A stretch of 64,000 nucleotides of DNA from Simplicispira sedimenti (GCF_022760965.1 NZ_JAKVIJ010000009.1:1-64000); one strand, 5' to 3'. Numbered from the stretch's first letter, positions 1-9,873 are shown. Notes: generated by a model from the sequence alone, not told the origin. A program made the numbers and translations.

Positions 1-23
1 TCAGGCTCCTATTCCAGCCCAGC

Positions 24-54
24 AGCGCCCCGCACTAATACAGTGCGGGGCGCT
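24..54. terminator. Perfect 13-bp hairpin at the end of an upstream unit
   Basis: AGCGCCCCGCACT (24-36) and its exact reverse complement (42-54) flank a 5-nt loop. The following bases are only mildly T-rich (TTCTGCTT). The structure fits a terminator of a gene left of the window, and it may act in both directions. Whether transcription really ends here is inferred from structure only. Confidence 0.6.
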
Positions 55-73
55 TCTGCTTGGAAATCTCAAT

Positions 74-102
74 TCGTATCCAATACCACTCATCGGATAC
101 GA
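74..102. promoter_or_regulatory. Inverted repeat upstream of liuR
   Basis: TCGTATCC (74-81) and GGATACGA (95-102) form perfect 8-bp arms with a 13-nt spacer, 41 bp before the liuR start codon. The position suits an operator or a transcript hairpin in the liuR leader. I do not recognise the cognate regulator, and it does not resemble the LiuR palindrome at 541-564. Confidence 0.35.
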
Positions 103-142
103 TTGACCGATTGCAACCTCTCCCAGTTACCAGAAGCACGCC

Positions 143-541
143 ATGGCGATCACCTACAGCATCCGGGATCTGGCCAAAGAATTTGATCTCACCACACGGG
201 CCATTCGTTTTTACGAGGATGTCGGTTTGCTGTCTCCGGCGCGAACGGGGCCGGGAGGACGGACGCGTAGCTATACCGCACGCGACCGTACGCGCCTCAA
301 GCTGACCTTGCGCGCCAAGCGCCTGGGGCTGTCGCTGACCGAAGCCAAAGAGATCATTGATCTGTACGACAGCCCTCGAGACACGGGCGTGCAGCTGCAA
401 AAATTTCTGACGGTCCTGGAGCAACATCGCCGCCAGTTGGAAGAGCAGATGGCCGACCTTCAGTCCAATCTGGACGAAGTCAAAGAACATGAGAAAGAGG
501 CCAGGGCATTGCTCGCCAAGATGGCCAAAATTCCTGCATAA
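143..541 (+). CDS. liuR: MerR-family transcriptional regulator of leucine/isovalerate catabolism (LiuR)
   Basis: A 132-residue MerR-type protein. The winged helix-turn-helix is at residues 4-75 (YSIRDLAKEFDLTTRAIRFYE is the recognition region, starting at residue 5) and a dimerisation coiled coil fills residues 80-125. The short acidic/basic C-terminus has no metal-binding cysteines, so it is not a metal sensor. LiuR proteins are known to control branched-chain amino acid degradation genes in proteobacteria, and here isovaleryl-CoA dehydrogenase follows directly. The start ATG at 143 gives the usual N-terminus for the family. Its stop codon overlaps a strong palindrome, the likely operator for the genes downstream. 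Assignment to LiuR rests on context plus family resemblance. Confidence 0.9.
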   Translation: MAITYSIRDLAKEFDLTTRAIRFYEDVGLLSPARTGPGGRTRSYTARDRTRLKLTLRAKRLGLSLTEAKEIIDLYDSPRDTGVQLQKFLTVLEQHRRQLEEQMADLQSNLDEVKEHEKEARALLAKMAKIPA

Positions 542-564
542 TTGACGTTTACGTAAACGTAAAT
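541..564. promoter_or_regulatory. Probable LiuR operator in the downstream promoter
   Basis: ACGTTTACGTAAACGT (545-560) is a perfect 16-bp palindrome. It extends to 24 bp (541-564) with a single mismatched pair (G544/A561). The site starts on the last base of the liuR stop codon and ends 13 bp before the next ATG. MerR-family proteins bind such palindromes inside promoter spacers, and the TTTACGTAAA core matches my recollection of published LiuR-type motifs. It implies that the genes from 577 onward have their own LiuR-controlled promoter. Confidence 0.75.
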
Positions 565-576
565 TCAGGGGGCGCC

Positions 577-1038
577 ATGCAAGAGGCAGTCTGGGTTCCT
601 AAAGACTCACTGTACCGGCAGCGGGTGGAGGACAGTTTTGCACTTCAAGGCGTGATGCAAACCCTGGGTGCAAAGATGGAAAAGCTGGAGCCAGGAGCCG
701 TGGACATTGGGCTGGCTTGGGACCGCAGCTTGACCCAGCAACATGGATTCCTGCACGCTGGAGTTGTCTCTACGGCGTTGGACTCTGCCTGCGGTTACGC
801 GGCGTTTTCCCTTATGCCGGAAGATGCTGCGGTGCTTACCATCGAATTCAAGATCAACCTCTTGGCCCCCGCCAAAGGTGAGCGCTTCCGGATGGAGGGG
901 CGCGTACTCAAGCCGGGCCGAACCATCACCGTGTGTGAGGGGCGGGCCTACGCGCTGCAAGATCAGAAAGAAACGCTCATCGCCACCATGAACTGCACAC
1001 TCATGACGGTGATGGGTCGCACAGACATCCGGGGCTGA
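577..1038 (+). CDS. PaaI-family hot-dog thioesterase
   Basis: A 153-residue single hot-dog domain protein. It carries the PaaI/4HBT signature HGFLHAGVVSTALD (residues ~56-69), where the conserved HG and the acidic Asp form the thioesterase active site, followed by the long core helix. Proteins of this family hydrolyse acyl-CoA esters. In this operon it could release CoA from branched or aromatic acyl-CoA intermediates that accumulate when the pathway backs up, but the substrate is unknown. The ATG at 577 lies directly after the LiuR-type palindrome, making it the first gene of the controlled unit. The liuA start is 38 bp further on. Confidence 0.82.
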   Translation: MQEAVWVPKDSLYRQRVEDSFALQGVMQTLGAKMEKLEPGAVDIGLAWDRSLTQQHGFLHAGVVSTALDSACGYAAFSLMPEDAAVLTIEFKINLLAPAKGERFRMEGRVLKPGRTITVCEGRAYALQDQKETLIATMNCTLMTVMGRTDIRG

Positions 1039-1075
1039 TGTCCCTTTTCACCCCCAATAGACCAAGGAGCACGCC

Positions 1076-2266
1076 ATGGGCAATATTGCCAATCTTCCAG
1101 GACTCAACTTTCAACTCGGCGAGGACATTGATGCGCTGCGCGACGCAGTGCGTGATTTTGCCCAGGCCGAAATTGCACCCCGTGCTGCAGAGATCGATCG
1201 CACCGACCAGTTCCCCATGGACCTGTGGCGCAAGATGGGCGATCTTGGAGTGCTGGGGATCACGGTTCCGGAGGAGTACGGTGGCGCCAACATGGGCTAC
1301 GTTGCCCATATGGTGGCGATGGAGGAAATTTCCCGTGCATCGGCTTCGGTCGGTTTGAGCTACGGCGCGCACTCCAACCTGTGCGTGAATCAAATCAAGC
1401 GCAACGGCAGCGCGGCACAAAAACAAAAGTACCTCCCGAAACTGATCAGCGGAGAGCATGTCGGCGCACTGGCCATGAGCGAGCCCGGCGCAGGCTCGGA
1501 CGTCATCAGCATGAAGCTCAAGGCCGAGGACAAGGGCGGCTACTACCTGCTCAACGGCAACAAGATGTGGATTACCAACGGTCCAGATGCAGACACCCTG
1601 GTGGTGTATGCCAAGACCGAGCCGGAGATGGGTGCGCGCGGTGTCACGGCATTCCTGATTGAAAAGGGCATGAAGGGCTTCTCCATTGCGCAAAAGCTGG
1701 ACAAGCTGGGTATGCGCGGCAGCCACACCGGCGAGCTGGTCTTCGAGAACGTCGAGGTGCCGGCCGAGAACATCCTGGGCGGCCTGAACAACGGCGCCAA
1801 GGTGTTGATGAGCGGTCTGGACTATGAGCGCGCCGTGCTGGCAGCGGGTCCCATCGGCATCATGCAGGCCGTGATGGACAACGTGGTGCCTTACATCCAC
1901 GATCGCAAGCAGTTTGGTCAGAGCATTGGTGAGTTCCAGCTCATCCAGGGCAAGGTGGCGGACATGTACACCGTGCTGCAGGCAGGCAGGGCCTTCTGCT
2001 ACACCATTGGCAAGAACCTGGACATGCTGGGTTCCGAGCATGTGCGCCAGGTGCGCAAGGACTGCGCCTCGGTCATTCTGTGGTGTGCCGAAAGGGCCAC
2101 CTGGATGGCCGGAGAGGGCATCCAGATTTATGGCGGCAACGGCTATATCAACGAGTACCCGCTGGGTCGTTTGTGGCGCGATGCCAAGCTCTATGAAATC
2201 GGTGCAGGGACCAGCGAGATCCGTCGCATGCTGATCGGCCGCGAGTTGTTCTCGGAAACCTGTTGA
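1076..2266 (+). CDS. liuA: Isovaleryl-CoA dehydrogenase
   Basis: 396 residues, the normal length for this flavoenzyme. It oxidises isovaleryl-CoA to 3-methylcrotonyl-CoA with FAD and passes electrons to ETF. The catalytic base is at the position typical of isovaleryl-CoA dehydrogenases: Glu251 in LDYERAVLAAGP. The other acyl-CoA dehydrogenase position near the C-terminus is Ala in IGAGTSEIRR, as expected for this subfamily. The FAD/substrate motif MSEPGAGSDV (from residue ~137) and the C-terminal GGNGYINEYPLGRLWRDAK are present. AAGGAG lies just before the ATG. The next gene starts 44 bp downstream. Confidence 0.95.
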   Translation: MGNIANLPGLNFQLGEDIDALRDAVRDFAQAEIAPRAAEIDRTDQFPMDLWRKMGDLGVLGITVPEEYGGANMGYVAHMVAMEEISRASASVGLSYGAHSNLCVNQIKRNGSAAQKQKYLPKLISGEHVGALAMSEPGAGSDVISMKLKAEDKGGYYLLNGNKMWITNGPDADTLVVYAKTEPEMGARGVTAFLIEKGMKGFSIAQKLDKLGMRGSHTGELVFENVEVPAENILGGLNNGAKVLMSGLDYERAVLAAGPIGIMQAVMDNVVPYIHDRKQFGQSIGEFQLIQGKVADMYTVLQAGRAFCYTIGKNLDMLGSEHVRQVRKDCASVILWCAERATWMAGEGIQIYGGNGYINEYPLGRLWRDAKLYEIGAGTSEIRRMLIGRELFSETC

Positions 2267-2310
2267 GCGCACGGCCTTCCGCATTGCACCCGTCCCCGAA
2301 AGAGCGCGTC

Positions 2311-2970
2311 ATGAGCACCACCACCATTGAGGAACTCTTTGTTCACAACCGTGCCTGGGCTGCACAAATGCAGCGCGAAAGGCCGGGGTTCTTCACTCGC
2401 CTGCTGGAACAGCAAAACCCCAGGTTCATGTGGGTGGGTTGCTCAGACAGCCGCGTTCCTGCCAACCAGATCACGGGCTTGGAACCTGGCGAGGTGTTCG
2501 TTCACCGCAACGTCGCCAACGTGGTGGTGCCCACGGATTTGAACTGCCTCTCCACCATTCAGTACGCCGTGGACCAGCTCCATGTCGAGCACCTGATGGT
2601 GGTGGGGCACTATGGCTGCGGCGGTGTTCTGGCGGCTTTGCAGGACATTCGGGTAGGGCTTGCCGACAACTGGATCCGGCACGTGAAAGATGTGCGCGAT
2701 CGCCACCGGGAACTGATCTCCGCGACAGACCCTGCCCAGCGGCACGACGTTTTGTGTGAACTCAACGTCATTGAGCAGGTGATGAATGTCGCACAGACCA
2801 CGGTGATTCAAGATGCCTGGGCACGCGAACAGCGGGTGCAACTGCACGGGTGGTGCTACGGCCTCAAGGATGGGTTGATCCACAACCTGCACATCTCGCT
2901 CAACGGTAACCAGGGCATGGAATCGCTGTACCGGGCGGCGGTGGAAGGCGTGATCGCCGCGCGGCGCTAA
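2311..2970 (+). CDS. can: Beta-class carbonic anhydrase
   Basis: 219 residues from ATG 2311; the frame is open further upstream through a TTG, but MSTTTIEELFVHNRAW is the family N-terminus. The zinc ligands are visible: C44 and D46 with R48 in CSDSRVP, then H100 and C103 in GHYGCGG. The enzyme interconverts CO2 and bicarbonate in the cytoplasm. Its place inside the leucine operon is meaningful, because methylcrotonyl-CoA carboxylase (LiuB/LiuD, about 16 kb away) consumes bicarbonate. That link is inference. No membrane segment or signal peptide. Confidence 0.93.
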   Translation: MSTTTIEELFVHNRAWAAQMQRERPGFFTRLLEQQNPRFMWVGCSDSRVPANQITGLEPGEVFVHRNVANVVVPTDLNCLSTIQYAVDQLHVEHLMVVGHYGCGGVLAALQDIRVGLADNWIRHVKDVRDRHRELISATDPAQRHDVLCELNVIEQVMNVAQTTVIQDAWAREQRVQLHGWCYGLKDGLIHNLHISLNGNQGMESLYRAAVEGVIAARR

Positions 2971-3014
2971 AGTCGGGGGGACGCCCGAACGGTATTTACA
3001 GGACGCTATTCCCC

Positions 3015-4826
3015 ATGTTCCCCCAACGCCTTGATTCTCCCCAAGCCTACGACATCGCCAAGGCGATGATGGATGGCTTCAACCGCCACTACCGCCTGTT
3101 CCGCGCTGAATCTGCCCGCGCCAAGCATCGTTTTGAAACGGCAGACTGGCATGGTCAGCAGCGCGCCCAGCGCGAACGCATCGAGTTTTACGACCTGCGC
3201 GTCAAGGAATGCACGATGCGGCTGGAGAAGGAATTCAAGGCCGGTCAGCAGCCCATGGAAGTGTGGCACCAGGTCAAGCTGCATTACATCGGCCTGCTGG
3301 TGGATCACCACCAGCCCGAGTTGGCCGAGACCTTTTTCAATTCGGTCACCACCAAGATCCTGCACCGCACGCACTTCCACAACAACTTCATCTTTGTGCG
3401 TCCTGCGGTCAGCACCGAATACATCGAGAACGAAGAGCCCGCAGCCCGACCGACCTACCGCGCCTACTATCCGCAGCGCGAAAATTTGCTGGAGACGCTG
3501 CAAAAGATCATCGAGCACTTTGATCTGCAGCGCGAGTTTTCCGATCTGCCGCGTGATCTGCGCCATGTGCTGGGCGCCATGCAGGGAAAGCTCGACAAGG
3601 TGCGCCTGCGGGCCAATTTCCAGATCCAGGTGCTCTCCAGCCTGTTCTTCCGCAACAAGGGCGCCTATGTGGTGGGCAAGATCATCAACGGCTTCAACGA
3701 AGTGCCGTTTGCCCTGCCTATACTGCACGACGAGCACGGGCGTCTTTACATCGATGCAGCCCTGTTTGGCGAGGACGACATGCAGATGCTGTTCTCCTTT
3801 GCACGGGCTTACTTCATGGTGGACATGGAGATTCCCAGCGCCTACGTCCAGTTTCTGCGCAGTCTCATGCCGCGCAAGCCGCGCGCGGAAATCTACAACG
3901 CCCTGGGCCTGGCCAAGCAGGGCAAGACGCTGTTCTACCGCGACTTCCTCTACCACCTGAAGCACTCCACCGACAAGTTCCGCATCGCGCCCGGTATCAA
4001 GGGCATGGTCATGCTCGTGTTCGACCTGCCGAGCTTTCCCTTCGTGTTCAAGCTCATCAAGGACTACTACCCGCCGCAGAAGGACACCACGCGCGAGCAA
4101 ATCAAGGACAAGTACCAGCTCGTCAAGCACCACGACCGGGTGGGCCGCATGGCCGACACGCTGGAATACAGCGAAGTGGCCTTTCCGCGCGTGCGCTTTG
4201 ATGACGAGCTGATTGCCGAGATCCAGAAGTTCGCACCCAGCCAGTTGGAGATCAGCGACCGTGACGGCGACGGCCAGCAAGAGGTCATCATCAAGCACCT
4301 CTACATCGAGCGGCGCATGATTCCGCTCAACATCTACCTACAAGAAGCCTTCGACACAGGCCTGTCTGATGCGCGTGCGCAGCAGCAGATGGAGCGCAGC
4401 GTCATCGAATACGGCAACGCCATCAAGGACCTGGTGGCCGCCAACATCTTCCCCGGCGACATGCTCTGGAAGAACTTTGGCGTCACACGCAACGGCAAGG
4501 TCGTTTTCTACGACTACGACGAGATCGAATACATCACCGACTGCAACTTCCGCCGCGTGCCTGCGCCGCGCAACGAGGAAGACGAGATGAGCGGCGAGAT
4601 CTGGTACTCGGTGGGCAAGTACGACGTCTTCCCCGAGACCTTCGGCCCCTTCCTGTTGGGCAACAACGCCGTGCGTGAAGTGTTCATGAGGCACCACGCC
4701 GATCTGCTGGATGTGGAGTTCTGGCAGACACACAAGGAGCGCATTCTCGCGGGCCATGTGTACGACGTGTTCCCCTACGACGTCAGCCGCCGCTTTACTC
4801 ATGCCCACGAATCCGAGGGCATCTGA
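3015..4826 (+). CDS. aceK: Isocitrate dehydrogenase kinase/phosphatase
   Basis: 603 residues, slightly longer than the E. coli protein. AceK phosphorylates and dephosphorylates isocitrate dehydrogenase, switching carbon from the TCA cycle to the glyoxylate bypass. The N-terminal regulatory helical half is followed by a kinase-like half with the nucleotide-binding stretch GAYVVGKIINGFNEVPFALP (residues ~216-235) and the catalytic region MLWKNFGVTRNGKVVFYDYD (~489-508). The usual partners aceA and aceB are absent here. Its position between can and an acetyl-CoA acetyltransferase in a leucine operon suggests co-regulation with acetyl-CoA-producing catabolism. It starts 44 bp after can. Confidence 0.95.
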   Translation: MFPQRLDSPQAYDIAKAMMDGFNRHYRLFRAESARAKHRFETADWHGQQRAQRERIEFYDLRVKECTMRLEKEFKAGQQPMEVWHQVKLHYIGLLVDHHQPELAETFFNSVTTKILHRTHFHNNFIFVRPAVSTEYIENEEPAARPTYRAYYPQRENLLETLQKIIEHFDLQREFSDLPRDLRHVLGAMQGKLDKVRLRANFQIQVLSSLFFRNKGAYVVGKIINGFNEVPFALPILHDEHGRLYIDAALFGEDDMQMLFSFARAYFMVDMEIPSAYVQFLRSLMPRKPRAEIYNALGLAKQGKTLFYRDFLYHLKHSTDKFRIAPGIKGMVMLVFDLPSFPFVFKLIKDYYPPQKDTTREQIKDKYQLVKHHDRVGRMADTLEYSEVAFPRVRFDDELIAEIQKFAPSQLEISDRDGDGQQEVIIKHLYIERRMIPLNIYLQEAFDTGLSDARAQQQMERSVIEYGNAIKDLVAANIFPGDMLWKNFGVTRNGKVVFYDYDEIEYITDCNFRRVPAPRNEEDEMSGEIWYSVGKYDVFPETFGPFLLGNNAVREVFMRHHADLLDVEFWQTHKERILAGHVYDVFPYDVSRRFTHAHESEGI

Positions 4827-4862
4827 TTCCGTTTTTCCCACATTTCACCTAGGAGATCTTCC

Positions 4863-6053
<1,191 letters not shown>

Positions 6054-6119
6054 TTGCTATTGAATTGATAGCTGCTGGCGCTCATGAATAGGGCGCTAGC
6101 GGCCATTTTGATACCTATT
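6054..6119 (+). repeat. 66-bp dispersed repeat, copy A
   Basis: Begins on the base after the thiolase stop codon and ends one base before the SDR start codon, so it makes up the whole intergenic gap. It has the family landmarks: TTGCTATTGAATTGATAGCT at 1-20, GCGCT at 25-29, GGGCGCTAG at 38-46 and GGCCATTTT at 49-57. The SDR therefore has no ordinary ribosome-binding region except what the repeat supplies. Confidence 0.9.
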
Positions 6120-6120
6120 C

Positions 6121-6789
6121 ATGCCCACTGTCCTGGTGATCGGCGCCTCGCGCGGCATCGGCCTGGAGCTGGTGCGCCAGTACGCCGCCGAGGGCTGCCG
6201 CGTCATCGCCACCGTGCGCGACGAGGCGGGCCGCGCGCGCGTGCAGGCGCTCGGCGCCCAGGCCCTGACCGTGGACGTGGCGAACCCTGCCAGCGTCAGC
6301 GGCCTGGCCTGGCAGCTCGACGGCGAGGAGATCGACGTCGCGCTCTACGTGGCCGGGGTGATGCGCCGCCCCGGCGCATGCACGCCGCCCACGCAGACCG
6401 ACTTTGACGCGGTGATGCACGCCAACGTGCTCGGCGCCATGCAGGCGATTCCGCAAGTGGCGCCCCTGGTGGAGGCCGCGGGCGGCGTGTTTGCCTTCCT
6501 GTCCTCGTCCATGTCGCAGATCGGCAGCGTGGGCGAGAGCAGCGCCTGGCTCTACCGCACCAGCAAGGCCGCGCTCAACATGGCCGTGGCGGCGGCCCAG
6601 CACGACTACCCGCGCGCCACGCTGGTCACCATCGACCCCGGCTGGGTACGCACCGACATGGGCGGCGAGAACGCGCCGCTCAGCGTGGAGGCCAGCGTGC
6701 ACGGCATGCGCCGCACGCTCGCCCACCTCACGCACGCCGACAAAGGCCGGCTCCTGCACTACGACGGCCAGCGCGCCGCCCACTGGTGA
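6121..6789 (+). CDS. Short-chain dehydrogenase/reductase family oxidoreductase
   Basis: 222 residues, a classical Rossmann SDR. The cofactor motif is VIGASRGIGLELV (residues 5-17), and an active-site Tyr-Lys pair is seen in WLYRTSKAAL (~143-152) preceded by FLSSSMSQIGSV (Ser ~128-130). The short length and TVDVANP pattern resemble the C-factor/CsgA-like SDR subgroup, whose substrates are poorly defined. It lies in the leucine operon, but no leucine-pathway step needs it, so its role is open. The translation start sits directly behind repeat copy A. Confidence 0.85.
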   Translation: MPTVLVIGASRGIGLELVRQYAAEGCRVIATVRDEAGRARVQALGAQALTVDVANPASVSGLAWQLDGEEIDVALYVAGVMRRPGACTPPTQTDFDAVMHANVLGAMQAIPQVAPLVEAAGGVFAFLSSSMSQIGSVGESSAWLYRTSKAALNMAVAAAQHDYPRATLVTIDPGWVRTDMGGENAPLSVEASVHGMRRTLAHLTHADKGRLLHYDGQRAAHW

Positions 6790-6817
6790 GCCCCACAGAA
6801 CACATCACGGAGACCCC

Positions 6818-7948
6818 ATGCTGCTGACCCAAGACCAGGAAATGATCCGCGACGCAGTGCGCGACTTTGCGCAGACCGAGCTCTGGCCCCATGCCGCGCG
6901 CTGGGACAAGGAACACCACTTCCCCAAGGAGGCCCACCAGGGTTTGGCCGCGCTGGGCGCCTACGGCATCTGCGTGCCCGAAGAGTTTGGCGGTGCCAAC
7001 CTGGATTACGTGACGCTGGCACTGGTATTGGAAGAGATTGCCGCAGGTGATGGCGGCACCAGCACCGCCATCAGCGTGACCAACTGCCCCGTCAACGCCA
7101 TCCTCATGCGCTACGGCAACGCGCAGCAAAAGCGCGACTGGCTCACGCCCCTGGCGCGCGGCGAAATGCTGGGCGCGTTCTGCCTGACCGAGCCGCATGT
7201 GGGGTCTGACGCCTCCGCATTGCGCACCACGGCTACCAAGCAGGGGGACGAATACGTCATAAATGGCGTCAAGCAGTTCATCACCAGCGGCAAGAACGGC
7301 CATGTCGCCATCGTCATCGCCGTCACCGACAAGGGCGCGGGCAAAAAGGGCATGAGCGCCTTCCTCGTGCCCACCAGCAACCCCGGCTACGTGGTAGCGC
7401 GCCTTGAAGACAAACTGGGCCAGCACAGCAGCGACACCGCGCAGATCAACTTTGACAACTGCCGCATCCCGGCCGAGAACCTGATTGGCGCCGAAGGCGA
7501 GGGCTACAAGATCGCGCTGGGTGCGCTCGAAGGCGGGCGCATTGGCATTGCCGCGCAAAGCGTGGGCATGGCACGCAGCGCTTTCGACGCGGCGCTGGCG
7601 TATTCGAAAGAGCGAGAGAGCTTCGGCACCGCCATCTTCAACCACCAGGCCGTGGGTTTCCGCCTGGCCGACTGCGCCACGCAGATCGAGGCCGCGCGCC
7701 AGCTCATCTGGCACGCCGCCGCGCTGCGCGATGCGGGCAAGCCTTGCCTGAAAGAAGCCGCCATGGCCAAGCTGTTTGCCAGCGAGATGGCCGAGCGCGT
7801 GTGCAGCGCCGCCATCCAGACGCTGGGCGGCTACGGCGTGGTCAACGACTTTCCGGTGGAGCGCATCTACCGCGACGTGCGCGTGTGCCAGATCTACGAA
7901 GGCACGAGCGACGTGCAGAAGATCATCATCCAGCGGGCGCTGGCGTGA
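6818..7948 (+). CDS. Acyl-CoA dehydrogenase (short or branched chain)
   Basis: 376 residues from ATG 6818. The frame extends upstream inside the SDR, but MLLTQDQEMIRDAVRDFAQ is the family start. The FAD motif CLTEPHVGSDASAL (residues ~120-133) and the C-terminal GGYGVVNDFPVERIYRDVR are clear. The catalytic Glu is E361 in IYEGTSDVQ, the position of butyryl- and isobutyryl-type enzymes, which distinguishes it from the isovaleryl-CoA dehydrogenase LiuA. Likely substrates are short linear or 2-methyl branched acyl-CoAs. The gap to the SDR is 28 bp, and it is the last gene of the first leucine-cluster segment. Confidence 0.92.
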   Translation: MLLTQDQEMIRDAVRDFAQTELWPHAARWDKEHHFPKEAHQGLAALGAYGICVPEEFGGANLDYVTLALVLEEIAAGDGGTSTAISVTNCPVNAILMRYGNAQQKRDWLTPLARGEMLGAFCLTEPHVGSDASALRTTATKQGDEYVINGVKQFITSGKNGHVAIVIAVTDKGAGKKGMSAFLVPTSNPGYVVARLEDKLGQHSSDTAQINFDNCRIPAENLIGAEGEGYKIALGALEGGRIGIAAQSVGMARSAFDAALAYSKERESFGTAIFNHQAVGFRLADCATQIEAARQLIWHAAALRDAGKPCLKEAAMAKLFASEMAERVCSAAIQTLGGYGVVNDFPVERIYRDVRVCQIYEGTSDVQKIIIQRALA

Positions 7949-8175
7949 GGAGAAGGGGGTAACCTCCTGAGGCGCTTCGTGCCTTCCCCCATCTCGCCTC
8001 GCTGTGCGATCCGGGAAAGGGGTTCGCCACCAGCGCCTGGGCACGGAGCACTGGCGGCCCTTGCGCGGTGACCGCTGGCCTCTGGGCTGCGCCAGTGGCT
8101 GCTTGCTGTGTGGATAGTTGAGCAGGGGCCTGGGCCGCACTGGTGCCTCCTCTGCCGCGGTGACAGAATGGATCC
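7949..8175. other. Gene-free gap between acyl-CoA dehydrogenase and PPK2
   Basis: 227 bp without a credible coding frame. It contains no 66-bp repeat copy and no clear terminator with a T-run. I see nothing definite in it; the PPK2 promoter is presumably here. Confidence 0.5.
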
Positions 8176-9381
8176 ATGAGCGCCAAAGACATCCTCCCCA
8201 CCGTGGCCCCGTCGGCCAAAGAGCCCAGCACTCCTGCACCCGTCCGTCGGCGCCGCGCAGCGCCTACCACTCCCCAGGCAGAGCGCCCGCGCAATGCGCG
8301 CCGGGGCGATACCGCCCCTGCGCTCAAGCAGGCTGCCGTGGCACGCCATGTGCAGCGCGAGGCCGTGCAGGCGGCGCAGGGCAGCCAGTTGGCCGCTGTG
8401 CAGGACCTGTTGGCCCAGGGCGATCTGTCGGCGCAGCAGCGTGCTGCCGCCCTGCGTGCATTGATTGAGGGCGCTTCGCGGGACGACCGTGAAGCGCTGC
8501 GCCAGGCATTGCTCGCCGGGCCGGGCCTTGAGTCCGGGTCCGTGAGCAAGGGCCATCCCGATGACGAGCTGGCGAATGGTTGGCGTGATGGCGGCTATCC
8601 CTACCGGCACTTGATGCGCCGCAGCACCTACGAAGCGCAGAAGTACCAGCTCCAGGTGGAGTTGCTCAAGCTCCAGGCCTGGGTCAAGGAGACAGGGCAG
8701 CGCGTGGTGATCCTGTTCGAGGGGCGCGATGCAGCCGGCAAAGGTGGTGCGATCAAGCGCTTCATGGAGCACCTCAACCCACGGGGCGCGCGCGTCGTGG
8801 CGCTGGAAAAGCCCAGCGAGGTCGAGCGCGGCCAGTGGTATTTTCAGCGCTACGTGCAGCATCTGCCCACGGCCGGCGAGATCGTGCTGTTCGACCGCAG
8901 TTGGTACAACCGCGCAGGCGTCGAGCGTGTCATGGGCTTTTGCTCCAATGCCGAGTACCAGGAGTTCATGCGCCAGGCACCCGACTTCGAGCGCCACCTG
9001 GTACGCAGTGGGGTGCACCTCATCAAGTTCTGGTTCTCCGTCAGCCGCGCGGAGCAGCGTCGCCGCTTCAAGGAGCGCGAGGTGCACCCGCTCAAGCAGT
9101 GGAAGCTCAGCCCGGTGGACCTGGCCTCGCTGGACAAATGGGATGACTACACCAGTGCCAAGGAAGCCATGTTCTTCGAGACCGACACGGCCGACGCGCC
9201 TTGGACGGTGATCAAAAGCGACTGTAAAAAGCGCGCTCGCCTCAATGCCATGCGCTACGTGCTGCACAAGCTGCCCTATGCCAACAAGGCTGTCGATTCC
9301 ATCGGCAAGCTCGATCCGTTGATCGTGGGCCGGGCCCATGTGGTGTATGAGCGTGGCGAGAAGTCGGGGGCCATCCTCTGA
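8176..9381 (+). CDS. ppk2: Polyphosphate kinase 2
   Basis: 401 residues. The C-terminal ~265 residues are a complete PPK2 domain: Walker A EGRDAAGKGG (residues 182-191), lid and polyphosphate-binding basic helices, and Walker B LFDRSWYNRAGVE (~237-249). The enzyme transfers phosphate between polyphosphate and nucleotides. The first ~145 residues are an unusual Ala/Pro/Arg-rich then helical extension, longer than in minimal one-domain PPK2 proteins of about 300 residues. Whether it prefers ADP/GDP phosphorylation or the reverse cannot be judged from the sequence. No operon partner is obvious; the next gene is convergent. Confidence 0.93.
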   Translation: MSAKDILPTVAPSAKEPSTPAPVRRRRAAPTTPQAERPRNARRGDTAPALKQAAVARHVQREAVQAAQGSQLAAVQDLLAQGDLSAQQRAAALRALIEGASRDDREALRQALLAGPGLESGSVSKGHPDDELANGWRDGGYPYRHLMRRSTYEAQKYQLQVELLKLQAWVKETGQRVVILFEGRDAAGKGGAIKRFMEHLNPRGARVVALEKPSEVERGQWYFQRYVQHLPTAGEIVLFDRSWYNRAGVERVMGFCSNAEYQEFMRQAPDFERHLVRSGVHLIKFWFSVSRAEQRRRFKEREVHPLKQWKLSPVDLASLDKWDDYTSAKEAMFFETDTADAPWTVIKSDCKKRARLNAMRYVLHKLPYANKAVDSIGKLDPLIVGRAHVVYERGEKSGAIL

Positions 9382-9402
9382 AATGTCCGCTCGCCGCGGT
9401 GA

Positions 9403-9873
9403 TCAGCCGCGCCGCTTGAGCACCACGGTGATCTGGCCGTTGGTTTCGATGGTGGCGCGTTCCACCTCGTGCGCGTGCAGGCAACCGCCGGCGCGCAGCG
9501 CGGCGGCCACGTCATCGGCGGTGAGTGCCTCGCTGCGCATCACGGCGTCGTCCACCTTGCCGTCGTGGACCAGTACGCGAGGCCTGCCATCGACCCAGCG
9601 CGCGATGCGCGGCACATGGTAGGTCAGGCGCGCGATCAGGCTGTGGCACAGGATCAGCGTGGCGGCCGAAAGCAGGCCGCCCGCGAGCGAGTTGTCTCCT
9701 GCGTTCATCGCGTTCTGCACGGCGTTCGACAGGATCAGCAGCAGCACCAGGTCGAACGGCTCGTACTGGCCGATCTTGCGCCGCCCCGTCACGCGCAGAA
9801 ACACCAGCAGAAAGGCGTAGACCACCACGCCCCGCAGCACGAACTCCCACCACGGCACAGACATTTCCAGCAT
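9403..9873 (-). CDS. DUF421 (YetF-like) membrane protein
   Basis: 156 residues. I place the start at ATG 9873, which has a strong GGAAGGAG ribosome-binding site, and not at the longer open frame upstream. Two to three N-terminal membrane helices (about residues 6-75) contain GRRKIGQYEPFDLVLLLILS, typical of the family. They are followed by a small soluble YetF domain ending in a basic tail. The function of DUF421 proteins is not established. It is convergent with ppk2 (21 bp between stops) and divergent from ychJ. Confidence 0.85.
   Translation of the reverse strand: MLEMSVPWWEFVLRGVVVYAFLLVFLRVTGRRKIGQYEPFDLVLLLILSNAVQNAMNAGDNSLAGGLLSAATLILCHSLIARLTYHVPRIARWVDGRPRVLVHDGKVDDAVMRSEALTADDVAAALRAGGCLHAHEVERATIETNGQITVVLKRRG

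Noticed and set aside
1001..2284. A 427-codon minus-strand frame over liuA
   Set aside because: Antisense shadow of isovaleryl-CoA dehydrogenase; composition is not protein-like.
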